DNA from: Acidimicrobiia bacterium | Lineage (GTDB): Bacteria > Actinomycetota > Acidimicrobiia > Acidimicrobiales > Poriferisodalaceae | Length of the DNA: 64,000 nucleotides | Direction of reading: 5' to 3' | Assembly (NCBI GenBank): GCA_022821985.1 | Contig: JAJECP010000009.1 | Coordinates: forward strand, 1 to 64,000 | Part shown: positions 32,611 through 42,306 of the stretch, one piece after another | How the letters are laid out: each line of letters starts with the position of its first letter | How positions within the stretch are numbered: the first letter of the stretch is position 1 | Notes under the pieces: generated by a model | Databases searched by the model: none | Told to the model about the DNA's origin: nothing | The model's input: the letters and a program-made list of their open reading frames with translations, nothing else | Program-made: the position numbers and the translations under genes

Positions 32611-35600
32611 TCAACTGTCCATCAGTCCGGGGAACGGAATGGCCTCGGGCAGCGGACCGGTGATCACGGGCGCCGCGGCCTCCAAGCCGGCGGCAAGCCG
32701 GAACGCCGTCTCCCAGCCCGTCGGGCGCGCCCCGAGCTGCGCGATCCCCACCTCCGCCTCCGACCGCAGCGCAGCAGTGTCGGGCGCATCGAAGCACTCA
32801 TGACCGATGGCACGGGCCAGCCGCACCACGGTCTGGCTGAGCCGGCTGTCGGTGGCCTCGGTCAGGATCATCACCTGCTCGAACGCCGCCTCCATCGCAG
32901 GCAGGTCGGCATCACGGGCGTGCGCCAGCGCCCGTGCCACCAGGGCATTGCGCACGTCGACGTAGGTGCCGGTGCCGCTGGCCATGGCGAAGCGCGACTG
33001 CTCGAGTGCGTCCACCGTGCGCCCGGCGGTGGCATAGGCGATGGCGAGACACGAGTGCAGATAGGTCGACGGCAAGTCCGCAGTGGGAACGGCCTCGAGC
33101 GCAGCAATGGCGTCCTCCGCCTGGCCGAGCTGCGCCAGCGCCAGCCCCAGCGAGACGTCGAGATCACGCTGGCCGATCACCGCGGTCTGGTCGGGGCCCC
33201 GTCCCGGCTCGCGCGGCCGCTGATCAGCCGGCTGCTCCCAGCCGGCACGGGTCAGATCCTCACTGACCATCTCGGGCTGGCCCATCTGCACCGCGGCACC
33301 GGCCCGCACCGCCCGGGCGAATCCCTCCAGCGGCTGGCCCGGCATGTCGTTGGCCCGCTGCAGGCATTCGGCCAGCATCGCCCGGCTGCGCTGCAGCTCG
33401 CCGACGGCCGCGTAGGCCCGGCCCAGCAGCCCCATCGCCTGCACCTCGCCGAAATCGCTGTGCACGTCGCGGAACACCTGCTCGGCAGCCTTGGCCCGCT
33501 CGACGGCATCCGCCGCCCGGCCCGACCACAGGCTGAGCGACCCCAGCAGCAGGTCCATCATGGCCTCGGTGAAACGCTCGCCCCGCTCGTGGGCGATGGC
33601 ATGCACCGACGTGGCCAGCTCCTCGGCCTCGTCACGATCCCCGGCATGGAAGCGCAGGAACGCGAGCAGCCCTTCCGCCGTCGCCAAGCCGACCGTGTCG
33701 CCCAGATCGCCGAACCGTTCGATGGCGGTGGTGATGCGATCGCCGGCCTCGTCGATCAAGCCCTGCTCGAACGACAGCCACGCCAGATTCTGCAAGCACC
33801 ACGCCACGCCGCTCTCGTCGCCCAGGTGCCCGAACGTGCCGTTGGCCTCGTTGATGTAGCGGTCGGCCCTGGCGTACTCACCCGCCCGAAGCGAGGCCAG
33901 CCCCCGCAGCCGCAGCGACTCGGCCGCCTCGCGCACTTCGCCCAGCGTGCGGAACTGGTCGAGCGCGTCGGCCAGCAGCTTGTCGGCCGCCGCGTGCTCG
34001 TCGCCGGCAAGCGCCACCTCGCCCAGCACCCGCAGACCGTGCGCCGCCGCGAGCCGGTTGCCGTTCAGCGTTGCGAGCGCTCGGGCCAGCTCGGCATCGG
34101 CATGGGCGCCGTGCAGCTCCCCCAGCCGCAGGCGTGCCGCCGCGCGGCCCAGCGCCATGTCGATGAGGCGCGGGTCGGCATCGCCGAGCATCTCGATGGC
34201 ACGCCGGTAGAACTGCGCCGCGGCGTAGTGGCTGTCTCGGGCCGCGGCCCACTTGCCGGCACGGCCCAGCCACTCGATGGCCACCTCGGTCATGCCGCCC
34301 TCGAACGACTCAGGATCTGCAGCGGTCTTACTGGCTCCGGGCTGACCGGCGTCGGCACCCATCTCCACCGCCGAGGCGAAGTGATCCGCAATCACGCCCA
34401 CCGAGTCGCTGGCAGGGTCGTCGCGGTTCTGCGCCAGCCACAGCGCGACGTCGAGATGCCGTTCGGCCCGGTCGGTCTTGGTCAGCATGCTGTAGGCCAC
34501 GTCGCGCACCACGTCGCTGCGGAACGTCCAGACATCGGCCTCGCTGGTGAAGATGTCCTTGTCGACCAGCCGCTGGAAGGTGGCGGAGTCGCTCTCGGCA
34601 CTGGTGTCGGGATTGGTGGCCGCCGTCATCTCGAGCAGCTCGCTGGTCGAGCCGCCGCCGCCGAGCACCGATGCGGCGTCCACCAGCCGCCGCTCGGGCG
34701 AGCTCAGCGTGTCGAGACGGGCCGCAACCAGCCCGCGCAGCGTGTCGGGCATCTCGGCCAGCGATCGTTCCTCGTGATCCGGGCGAGCACCAGGACCCAC
34801 CACGCCCGACTCCCGCAGCAGCACGCACATCTCTTCGAGGAAGAACGGGTTGCCGCCGCTGCGCTCGTAGAGCTGATCGGCCAGGTAGGCGGGAGCGCTG
34901 CCGCCCAGCAGCTCGGCGGCCAGCTCGGCGGTGGCCTCGCGGCTCAGCGGATCCAGGTTCAGCACCACCGTGCTGTGGCGACCCGGCGGCACCGTCCAGC
35001 GCTGCTCGTCGACGTTCCAGCGGGCCGTGGTGATGACCACGAACGGCTGGTTGGCCAGTGCTGCCAGCAGCTGCTCGAGCACGCTGAGCAGCCGCTCTTC
35101 GGCCCAGTGCACGTCGCTCAGCAGCAGCACGACGGGCTGACGACGCGTCATCGCTCCCAGGAAGCGGCGCAGGGAGCGGAAGGTGGCCTCGGCGCGCCAC
35201 TCGATCTCGGCGGGATCGCCGCTGCCCACCCGGCCCAGCACGGCGAGCACCACGTCGGTGATCTCGTCGATCTCCTCGTAGTTGACGATCTGGCTCTCGC
35301 CGTTGTTGTTCGTGGGCCGCAGCACGTCGGCCACCAGCGACGAGATGCGCCGGGTGGCCTGCACGGTCGAGTCGCCGGCGTTCACCCCTGCTGCGGTCGC
35401 GATGGCATCGCCCAGGCAGCGCAGCGGGTTGGTTTCGTCGTAGGGCAGCGCCATGCTCTCGAGCACCATCGCGTCATGGCGTTCGGTGGCGCCGTGCGCG
35501 GCTTCACGGGCGAGGCGCGTCTTGCCCATGCCGGCCTCGCCCACGATCTGGCACAGCCCCGCTCGGCGGCGGGCCACTGCGGTGTCGATCGCGGTCTCCA

Positions 35601-36294
35601 GCAGGGCATGTTCGAGATCGCGCCCCACCAGCGGCGAGATCGTGGCGCTGCGGTGGCGACCGGGCGGCGCCAGCTCGCCGCTGGCCAGGAAGACGGGCAC
35701 GGGCTCGTCACGCCCGCGCAGGCCGATCTCGCCCCGGGGCGTGTAGTCGACGATGCCGACCGTGGCCGCCTGCGTCGTCGGGCCCACCAGCACCTCGTCG
35801 GCTTCGGCCAGCGTCTCCAAGCGGCTCGCGATGTTGACCGTGTCGCCCATGGCCGTGTAGTCGCCGCCGGCTCGCAGCGCCCCTACCAGCACCTCGCCGG
35901 TGTTGATGCCGATGCGGATCCGCAGGTCGAGATTGCGCTCGGCGTTGAAGGCTTCCAGTGAGCGCTGCATGCGGAAGGCGGCCCGCAGCGCCCGCTCAGG
36001 GTCGTCTTCGTGCGCCGTCGGCGCGCCGAACAGCGCCAGGATCGCGTCGCCGATGATCTTGTCGACCGTGCCCCCGAAGGCGGTCACGTCGGCCACGAGC
36101 CGCTGGAAGCACTGGTCGATCAGATGCTTGATCTCTTCGGGGTCGGCGGCCTCGCTCATCGAGGTGAACCCGACTAGGTCGGCGAACAGCACCGTCACGA
36201 CGCGGCGCTCCTCGGTAGAGACGAGCAGGTTGCCGCAGGTATGGCAGAAGCGTGCGCCCTGCGGGACCTCGGTGGCGCACGCAGGACACTTCAT
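32611..36294 (-). CDS. Class III adenylate/guanylate cyclase - AAA ATPase - TPR regulator
   Basis: 1227 residues. A zinc ribbon (C3, C6, C17, C20) leads to a class III cyclase domain (30-200) with metal Asp D39 (LFADLVGFT) and D83 (IIGDAILALFGAP), and transition-state residues in MGDTVNIASRLE (N154, R158). Then comes an AAA/STAND-like ATPase with GEAGMGKT (252-259) and, from about 600, many TPR-like helices. The cyclase has all catalytic residues, so it can make cAMP or cGMP. Proteins of this plan are frequent in mycobacteria and Acidimicrobiia and probably switch cyclase output on binding a partner. No neighbour indicates the signal. ATG at 36294. Confidence 0.93.
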   Translation of the reverse strand: MKCPACATEVPQGARFCHTCGNLLVSTEERRVVTVLFADLVGFTSMSEAADPEEIKHLIDQCFQRLVADVTAFGGTVDKIIGDAILALFGAPTAHEDDPERALRAAFRMQRSLEAFNAERNLDLRIRIGINTGEVLVGALRAGGDYTAMGDTVNIASRLETLAEADEVLVGPTTQAATVGIVDYTPRGEIGLRGRDEPVPVFLASGELAPPGRHRSATISPLVGRDLEHALLETAIDTAVARRRAGLCQIVGEAGMGKTRLAREAAHGATERHDAMVLESMALPYDETNPLRCLGDAIATAAGVNAGDSTVQATRRISSLVADVLRPTNNNGESQIVNYEEIDEITDVVLAVLGRVGSGDPAEIEWRAEATFRSLRRFLGAMTRRQPVVLLLSDVHWAEERLLSVLEQLLAALANQPFVVITTARWNVDEQRWTVPPGRHSTVVLNLDPLSREATAELAAELLGGSAPAYLADQLYERSGGNPFFLEEMCVLLRESGVVGPGARPDHEERSLAEMPDTLRGLVAARLDTLSSPERRLVDAASVLGGGGSTSELLEMTAATNPDTSAESDSATFQRLVDKDIFTSEADVWTFRSDVVRDVAYSMLTKTDRAERHLDVALWLAQNRDDPASDSVGVIADHFASAVEMGADAGQPGASKTAADPESFEGGMTEVAIEWLGRAGKWAAARDSHYAAAQFYRRAIEMLGDADPRLIDMALGRAAARLRLGELHGAHADAELARALATLNGNRLAAAHGLRVLGEVALAGDEHAAADKLLADALDQFRTLGEVREAAESLRLRGLASLRAGEYARADRYINEANGTFGHLGDESGVAWCLQNLAWLSFEQGLIDEAGDRITTAIERFGDLGDTVGLATAEGLLAFLRFHAGDRDEAEELATSVHAIAHERGERFTEAMMDLLLGSLSLWSGRAADAVERAKAAEQVFRDVHSDFGEVQAMGLLGRAYAAVGELQRSRAMLAECLQRANDMPGQPLEGFARAVRAGAAVQMGQPEMVSEDLTRAGWEQPADQRPREPGRGPDQTAVIGQRDLDVSLGLALAQLGQAEDAIAALEAVPTADLPSTYLHSCLAIAYATAGRTVDALEQSRFAMASGTGTYVDVRNALVARALAHARDADLPAMEAAFEQVMILTEATDSRLSQTVVRLARAIGHECFDAPDTAALRSEAEVGIAQLGARPTGWETAFRLAAGLEAAAPVITGPLPEAIPFPGLMDS

Positions 36295-36336
36295 CGCGGC
36301 ATTCTAGAAACGACGCCCGGAACAGGCTGAAATCCG

Positions 36337-38880
36337 CTATTCGTGGGCGATCGCGTCCAGGATCTCCATGCGCCCGGCGCGGCGGGCCGGCAGCACTGCT
36401 GCCAGCAGACCCGCCAGCCCCGCAACCACGATGTAGACGGCCAGCGTTGCGTAGGGCACATCGACGGTGGTGATGAACGAGTCTGGCGTGGCCAGCGAAC
36501 CGGCCACGCCCAGCACAGTGCCGACTACCACGCCCAGCAGGCCGCCGAACGTGGCGACGATCGCCGCTTCCCAGCGCACGGCCCGCCGCAGCTGCCGCCG
36601 GGTCATGCCCACGGCTCGCAGCAGGCCGATCTCACGGGTGCGCTCGAACACCGACAGCGCCAGCGTGTTGGCGATGCCGATCAGCGCGATCACGAACGAC
36701 AGGCCCAGCAGCACCGTGATCACCGCGAAGATCGAGTTGACCAGGCTCTGGTTGGCTTCGCGGAACTCGACCCGGTTCTCGCCGATCACGCCGGGATAGC
36801 GCTCGACCACCTCCGCGAGAGCGACCTGGCTGCTTTCGGCGTGGCCAGCATGAGCCAGTGCAGTGCCGAAGCGGTAGTCGCGGCGGCCGAAATGCTGCTC
36901 CCACAAGGCGTTGTCGATGAGCCAGTTGCCGTAGATGGCCGCGTCGGCGAAGATCGCTGTCACGGTCAACGTGACGGTCTCGTTGTCGGGGAACGTCGCC
37001 TCGAGCGTGTCGCCGACGGCGACGCCGAGATCTCCGGCGGGGTCGACGTGCAGCGCGATGCCGGTGAGTGGATCACCGTTCGTCATCGACCCGGAGATCA
37101 CATCGCCGTCCATGTGACGCTCCACCCTGTCGAAGTCGGCAGTGACGACATCACGGCTGTCACCGCCCACGACCATCCCGCCGAACGCCACCCGGTAGCC
37201 GACGACGCTCTCGATCTCGTCGCGATCTTCGAGGTCGTCGAGCAGCTGCGCCGGAAAGCCAGTCGCAGGATCGAACGGTGATGCTTCGCTGCGGACGAAG
37301 TAGTCGGCCCGCACGGCGTCGCTGAGGACATCGGCGATGGTGCTGCTCACCGAGGCGCCGACGACCGATGTCGTCGCCATCAGCGTCACGCCGATCATGA
37401 GGGCGCCGGCGGTGGACGCCGTGCGCCGAGGGTTGCGGGCGGCGTTCTCGCGCGCCAGCCGGCCCGGCATCCCGAACAGGGCCTGGATGGGCCGTCCCAG
37501 CACGCGCACCACCGGCCGCGCAATCGCCGGACTGGCGACGTTGAGGCCCACGAAGGTGACGAGTGCGCCGATGCCCGTCAGTGCGAGCACCGCGGCGGTG
37601 CTGCCGACCCCGGCCATGCCCAGCGCCAGGCACACCACGCCCGCAGCGGTGACAGCTCCGCCCACGGCGACCCGCCGGCGCCACCCACTGCGCTCGATGC
37701 GGTAGTCATGCGCCAGAGCGGCAATCGGCGTGATGCGGCGCGCCCGCATGGCAGGCACGATCGAGGCGATCATCGTGACGCCGAGCCCGATCACCAACGC
37801 CAGCACGACGGTGCGCGGCCGCAGCACCAGCGGCCCCGATGGCAGGCCGAAGCCGCTCGCACGGATGGCCGCCCGCATGACGAGGCTGACCAGCATGCCG
37901 ACGGCAATGCCGATGGCCGTGCTGAGCAACCCGACGATCGCCGACTCGACCACGATCGAGCGCGACACCTGCTTGGGCGTCACGCCGATAGCCCGCCACA
38001 GCCCGATCTCGCGCACCCGTTGAGTGACGACAATCTGGAACGTGTTGTTGATGATGAACGCCGACACGAACACCGCGATGAATGCGAACACCAGCAGGAT
38101 CGAGGTGAAGATGTTGAGGACGGTCTGGAACTGCTCGGTCTGCTCCTCGGCGGCAATCTCTTGGGTGATCACCTCGTAGTCAGCACCCACCGCCGCGCCG
38201 ATTGCCGCGCGGACCTCGGCGACATCGGCGTTCACGAGCACGCGTATCTCCACCAGCCGGTCGCCGAAGCCCAGGAACTCCTGGGCGGTGTCAGTGTCGA
38301 ACACCGACATCGTCTGCCCGAGGCTGGTGTTGGTGTCGGGCGATCCGAAGTTGAAGATGCCGACCAGCTCGAAGGGCTGCGAGCGAACCGGCCCGTTGAT
38401 GTCGTAGATCTCGCCGACCCGCAGGTCGTTGTTCGTCGCCGTCGTTGCGTCGACGACGAATTCCCCGGACCCGTCCGGAGGTTCGCCCTCGATGAGGAAG
38501 AACACCCGCGACGAGAAGTTCATCCCCAGCGCAGGCGGGCCCTGGGGCCGGATGGCATTGCCCTCGTCGTCCACGATGACCACGTTGCGCGCCTGCACCG
38601 TGCCCGAGGCCTCGACCACGCCGTCAATCGCAGCGACCTCGTCGAGCAGCGAATCCGGCATGGTCGGGCGGTCGGCTTCGTTGCCGATCTCTTGCGCGGC
38701 CCGCACGGTCAGGTCGGTCTCGCCGGCGATGTCCTGCGCCAGGTCGCCGAAGGTCGAGCGCAGGCTGTCGGTGAGCGCGAACGTGCCCACCACGAACGTC
38801 ACGCCGGTCACCACCGACAGCGTGGTGAGCGCGAAGCGGATCTTCTTGTCGAGCAGATTCCGCAGGGCGAGCTTCAGCAC
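36337..38880 (-). CDS. ABC transporter permease, FtsX/MacB type (first of pair)
   Basis: 847 residues with the plan of two FtsX domains. An N-terminal helix (LLDKKIRFALTTLSVVTGVTFVVGTFAL) is followed by a large extracytoplasmic part, then helices around 265-400. A second unit (RLARENAARNPRRTASTAGALMIGVTLMA…) begins about 495, and the last three helices end in ARRAGRMEILDAIAHE. Family members move lipids, peptides or signals across the membrane using an ATPase of the LolD/MacB type. Similar to its neighbour along its whole length, so the pair arose by duplication. 33 bases downstream of it. Confidence 0.9.
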   Translation of the reverse strand: MLKLALRNLLDKKIRFALTTLSVVTGVTFVVGTFALTDSLRSTFGDLAQDIAGETDLTVRAAQEIGNEADRPTMPDSLLDEVAAIDGVVEASGTVQARNVVIVDDEGNAIRPQGPPALGMNFSSRVFFLIEGEPPDGSGEFVVDATTATNNDLRVGEIYDINGPVRSQPFELVGIFNFGSPDTNTSLGQTMSVFDTDTAQEFLGFGDRLVEIRVLVNADVAEVRAAIGAAVGADYEVITQEIAAEEQTEQFQTVLNIFTSILLVFAFIAVFVSAFIINNTFQIVVTQRVREIGLWRAIGVTPKQVSRSIVVESAIVGLLSTAIGIAVGMLVSLVMRAAIRASGFGLPSGPLVLRPRTVVLALVIGLGVTMIASIVPAMRARRITPIAALAHDYRIERSGWRRRVAVGGAVTAAGVVCLALGMAGVGSTAAVLALTGIGALVTFVGLNVASPAIARPVVRVLGRPIQALFGMPGRLARENAARNPRRTASTAGALMIGVTLMATTSVVGASVSSTIADVLSDAVRADYFVRSEASPFDPATGFPAQLLDDLEDRDEIESVVGYRVAFGGMVVGGDSRDVVTADFDRVERHMDGDVISGSMTNGDPLTGIALHVDPAGDLGVAVGDTLEATFPDNETVTLTVTAIFADAAIYGNWLIDNALWEQHFGRRDYRFGTALAHAGHAESSQVALAEVVERYPGVIGENRVEFREANQSLVNSIFAVITVLLGLSFVIALIGIANTLALSVFERTREIGLLRAVGMTRRQLRRAVRWEAAIVATFGGLLGVVVGTVLGVAGSLATPDSFITTVDVPYATLAVYIVVAGLAGLLAAVLPARRAGRMEILDAIAHE

Positions 38881-38913
38881 TGCTTCACCTGCCCCGCACC
38901 TGTCCGACCAGCG

Positions 38914-41481
38914 TTACTCGTCTGCGATCGCGTCGAGCACGTTCATCCGGCTGGCCCGGAATGCCGGGAACAGCGCAGCGATCAGCCCGAACCCCACCGA
39001 GATGACCAGGAAGATGAAAAGCTGCAGGTAGGGCACCGCGATGGTGTCGATGATGTCCTCGGGGATCGCCGCCGAGGTGGCCATACCGAACGCTGCACCC
39101 AGCACCACGCCCACCACAGCGCCGTACAGCGACACGGCGGCAGCCTCCCAGCGGATCATGCGCCGCATCTGGCGGCGGGTCATGCCTACCGCCCGCAGCA
39201 GCCCGATCTCGCGGATGCGCTCGAACACCGACAGCGTCAGCGTGCTCACAATGCCGATCAGCGCGATCAGCAGGGCGAAGCCCAGGAACACGTTCACCAG
39301 CACGAGCACAGTGTTCAGGCTCGACTCGATGCTCTCCTGGAACTCCTGCCGGTCTTCGAGCACAGCTTGCGGGTAGCTGTCCAGCACGTCGTCGATGGCC
39401 GCGCGGGCGGCCTCGGGGTCGTCGATAGCCGACTGCACCATCACGACGTCGTCGAACGCGGTCGTCGCGAACTGGTCATACAACGCGCTGTCGATGAACC
39501 AGCTGCTCCAGAACCCGTTGCCGTCGAAGATGGCCGCGACGCTGACCGTGGCACGGTCCCCGCTGACGAAAGTCAGTTCGACGGTGTCGCCGAGCCCGAG
39601 GTTGTCATCTGCGGCTACGTCGCTCTGTATCAGCAATCCGGTCTGGGGATCGAAGCCGTCCAAGCTGCCCTCGATCACATCGATGTTGATCACCGCTTCC
39701 AAGTCGCTGACGCGGGCCGCGGTCAGCTGGGTCTCCACCTGTGAGTCGCCGATGTCGATCTGCACGAGGTCGAGATCGAATCCCACCGGAGTGCCGATGC
39801 CGGCGGCGCGGATGTCGGAGCTGAGCGTCTTCGGCAGCCCGGCCTGCGTGTCGGCGGTCACGATGAAGTCGGCAGTGAATGCGTTGGCCAGGCGGTCGCC
39901 GAAGGACACCTTGAGCGACTGCCCCACGATCGACACCATGGTCACCAGCGCCAGGCCGATCGTGAGCGCCACCGCCGTGGCGGAGGTGCGCCGCGGGTTG
40001 CGAGCGGCGTTGGCACGGGCCAACCGGCCCGAGATCGGCATCATCCACACCAGCGGTCGCGCCAGCAGCGATACCACTGCCCGCGACACCAGCGGGCTCA
40101 GCACGGAGACTGCCACGAAGGTGACCGCGGCACCGGCGCCGAGCGTGCTGAGCTGCGGCGTCGCGCCGTCGAAGTCGCCGAACAGGCCGAGGCCAGTCGC
40201 CACCAGGCCGATGGCCAGCAGCACACCGCCGCTTGCCAACCGGGGCCAGCCGAGGCTGGCACCCTCGTCGCTGCTCGTGCCCTCGGCCAGGCCCGCCACC
40301 GGCGAGATGCGCGAGGCCTTGATGGCCGGCACCAGCGACGCCAGCACGGTGAAACCCACACCCACCACCACGGCCCACAGCACGGTGCGCGGCACCAGGG
40401 GCAACGGACCGTCAGGCAGCGACGCCCCGAAGAAGTTCAGCAGGGCTTTCAGACCCAATGCGCCCAGCATGCCCAGACCGAGCCCGGCCACCGAGGCGAC
40501 TGCGCCGATGATCGCCGACTCGGTCAGCACCGACATGCGCACCTGCCCGGGCGTGGCACCCACGGCTCGCAGCAGCGAGAGCTCCCGCACCCGCTGACCC
40601 AGCACGATGTTGAACGTGTTGGAGATGATGAACGTGCTCACGAACAGCACGATGAACGCGAACACCAGCAGGATCGTCTGGAACGGCCCGATGAAGGTCT
40701 CGGTGGCGTCGCTGAACTCCTCTTCGGAGTCGGCTGCGGTGATCACCTCGACGCCGTCGGGCAGCACGGCTTCGATGCGGGTCTGCAGCTCGGCGATGTC
40801 GGCCCCTGCTTCGGCCCGCACGCTGATCACGGTGAACTCGCCGGGGAAGCCCAGAATCTCTTGGGCTGTCGCCGTGTCGAACAGCGAGAAGATGGCGCCA
40901 ACGCCGGCGTTCTCGGGGAAGCCGAACTGCGCCACGCCGGTCAGGGTGAACTCACGCGGACCGGTGGGCGTGACCACCTGGTAGGTGCCGCCCAGCTCGA
41001 AGTCGTAGCCGTCGTCTTCGAAGGTGGTGATGTCGATGGCGAACTCGCCGATGCCGACGGGCCAGCGGCCCTCCATCAGGTAGAACTGCGACAGCGACTC
41101 GTCTTCGAGCCAGTTGGTGCCCGCCACCGGCGGCCCGAACGTGGTGACGGCTTCGCCGTTGCCGTCCACCGGGATCACGCCGTTGACGAACAGGCCGCCC
41201 TTGGCGATCTCCACGCCGTCCACTGCGGCAATGTCGTCGACGAGGTCGGCGGATACGGCTGGTGCCACGGCTTCGGTGATCTCGCCGAACGGCAGCTCGC
41301 CGCGCACCGTGTAGTCGGTGCCGGTGTTGATGTCCTCAGCGAGCTGGTCGAAGCCCGAACGCAGCGAGTCGGCCGTCACGAACGACGCCACCACGAAGGC
41401 CACGCCGATGACGATGGTGCTCGCGGTCAGCGCAAAGCGGACCTTGTGCGCGAGCAGCGATTTGATGCCGAGTCGCAGCAT
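38914..41481 (-). CDS. ABC transporter permease, FtsX/MacB type (second of pair)
   Basis: 855 residues with the same plan as the gene downstream: LLAHKVRFALTASTIVIGVAFVVASFVTADSLR at the start, VREEL-type coupling segments (RVRELSLLRAVGATPGQVRMSV), a second unit from RLARANAARNPRRTSATAVALTIG, and the end FRASRMNVLDAIADE. With the ATPase gene ending 3 bases before its start it forms a heterodimeric exporter. The substrate cannot be read; MacB-like architecture suggests lipid or peptide handling at the membrane. Confidence 0.92.
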   Translation of the reverse strand: MLRLGIKSLLAHKVRFALTASTIVIGVAFVVASFVTADSLRSGFDQLAEDINTGTDYTVRGELPFGEITEAVAPAVSADLVDDIAAVDGVEIAKGGLFVNGVIPVDGNGEAVTTFGPPVAGTNWLEDESLSQFYLMEGRWPVGIGEFAIDITTFEDDGYDFELGGTYQVVTPTGPREFTLTGVAQFGFPENAGVGAIFSLFDTATAQEILGFPGEFTVISVRAEAGADIAELQTRIEAVLPDGVEVITAADSEEEFSDATETFIGPFQTILLVFAFIVLFVSTFIISNTFNIVLGQRVRELSLLRAVGATPGQVRMSVLTESAIIGAVASVAGLGLGMLGALGLKALLNFFGASLPDGPLPLVPRTVLWAVVVGVGFTVLASLVPAIKASRISPVAGLAEGTSSDEGASLGWPRLASGGVLLAIGLVATGLGLFGDFDGATPQLSTLGAGAAVTFVAVSVLSPLVSRAVVSLLARPLVWMMPISGRLARANAARNPRRTSATAVALTIGLALVTMVSIVGQSLKVSFGDRLANAFTADFIVTADTQAGLPKTLSSDIRAAGIGTPVGFDLDLVQIDIGDSQVETQLTAARVSDLEAVINIDVIEGSLDGFDPQTGLLIQSDVAADDNLGLGDTVELTFVSGDRATVSVAAIFDGNGFWSSWFIDSALYDQFATTAFDDVVMVQSAIDDPEAARAAIDDVLDSYPQAVLEDRQEFQESIESSLNTVLVLVNVFLGFALLIALIGIVSTLTLSVFERIREIGLLRAVGMTRRQMRRMIRWEAAAVSLYGAVVGVVLGAAFGMATSAAIPEDIIDTIAVPYLQLFIFLVISVGFGLIAALFPAFRASRMNVLDAIADE

Positions 41482-41484
41482 GTA

Positions 41485-42231
41485 TCAAGCGCCGAGCTGG
41501 TTCATGTGGGCGCGGATGCGCTCGGGTGTGGGGTCGACGAGCTCGTCGACGATCTTGCCGTCCACGAGGAACACCACCCGATCGGCGTATGAGGCCGCGA
41601 CTGCGTCGTGCGTCACCATCACGATGGTCTGCCCCATCTCGTCCACGGCGTTGCGCATGAAGCCCAGGATCTCGGCGCCCGTGTTGAGATCGACGTTGCC
41701 GGTGGGCTCATCGGCGAAGATCACCTGCGGCTGGCCGGCCAGCGCCCGTGCCACCGCCACGCGCTGCTGCTGGCCGCCCGACAGCTCGCTGGGCCGGTGC
41801 TTGAGGCGGTCGGCCAGCCCGGTGGCGCTGACCACCTCGTCGACCCAGTCAGTGTCGCCTTGGCTGCCAGCAAGGTCCATCGGCAGCATGATGTTCTCGA
41901 TGGCGGTCAGCGTGGGGACGAGGTTGAACGCCTGGAACACGAACCCCACGTTGTCGCGGCGCAGCAGCGTGAGGTCTCGTTCGGACAGGGTGGACAGGTC
42001 GATCTCGCCGATGAGCACCTGCCCTTCGGTCACCCGGTCGAGCCCTGCCATGCAGTGCATGAGGGTGGACTTGCCCGAGCCCGATGGTCCCATGATGGCG
42101 GTGAACTGGCCTTGTTCGAACGTGACGTTGATGGCGTCGAGCGCGCGCACCGCAGTGTCGCCTGAGCCGTAGATCTTAGTGGCGGCGACGGCTCTCGCCG
42201 CTGCATGCGTGGGTGGAGCCGCGACAGACAT
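41485..42231 (-). CDS. ABC transporter ATPase (LolD/MacB/FtsE type)
   Basis: 248 residues from the ATG at 42231, preceded by GGGAGG at suitable spacing. Walker A is MGPSGSGKST (47-56), the signature LSGGQQQRVAVARALAG, Walker B VIFADEPTGNVD and the switch His in VMVTHD. It powers the two FtsX-type permeases downstream; the three genes are a compact operon. The frame is open to 42276, but the extension lacks family sequence. Confidence 0.95.
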   Translation of the reverse strand: MSVAAPPTHAAARAVAATKIYGSGDTAVRALDAINVTFEQGQFTAIMGPSGSGKSTLMHCMAGLDRVTEGQVLIGEIDLSTLSERDLTLLRRDNVGFVFQAFNLVPTLTAIENIMLPMDLAGSQGDTDWVDEVVSATGLADRLKHRPSELSGGQQQRVAVARALAGQPQVIFADEPTGNVDLNTGAEILGFMRNAVDEMGQTIVMVTHDAVAASYADRVVFLVDGKIVDELVDPTPERIRAHMNQLGA

Positions 42232-42306
42232 GAAGCCTCCCGGAGAGGTTGCAGACCAGCGCGCAACTCTACGCACACCGTCCTCCCGCCCATGTTCAGG
42301 TTTTTC

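Noticed and set aside
32500..35961. Very long open frame (over 1100 codons) on the + strand
   Set aside because: It is antisense to the cyclase-AAA-TPR gene, and its protein is Arg/His/Gly/Gln-rich without domains. Long antisense frames are expected in such high-GC DNA.
37708..39744. Long + strand frame across the ABC permease genes
   Set aside because: Antisense to two clearly coding FtsX-type permeases; no domain and skewed His/Asp/Arg composition.
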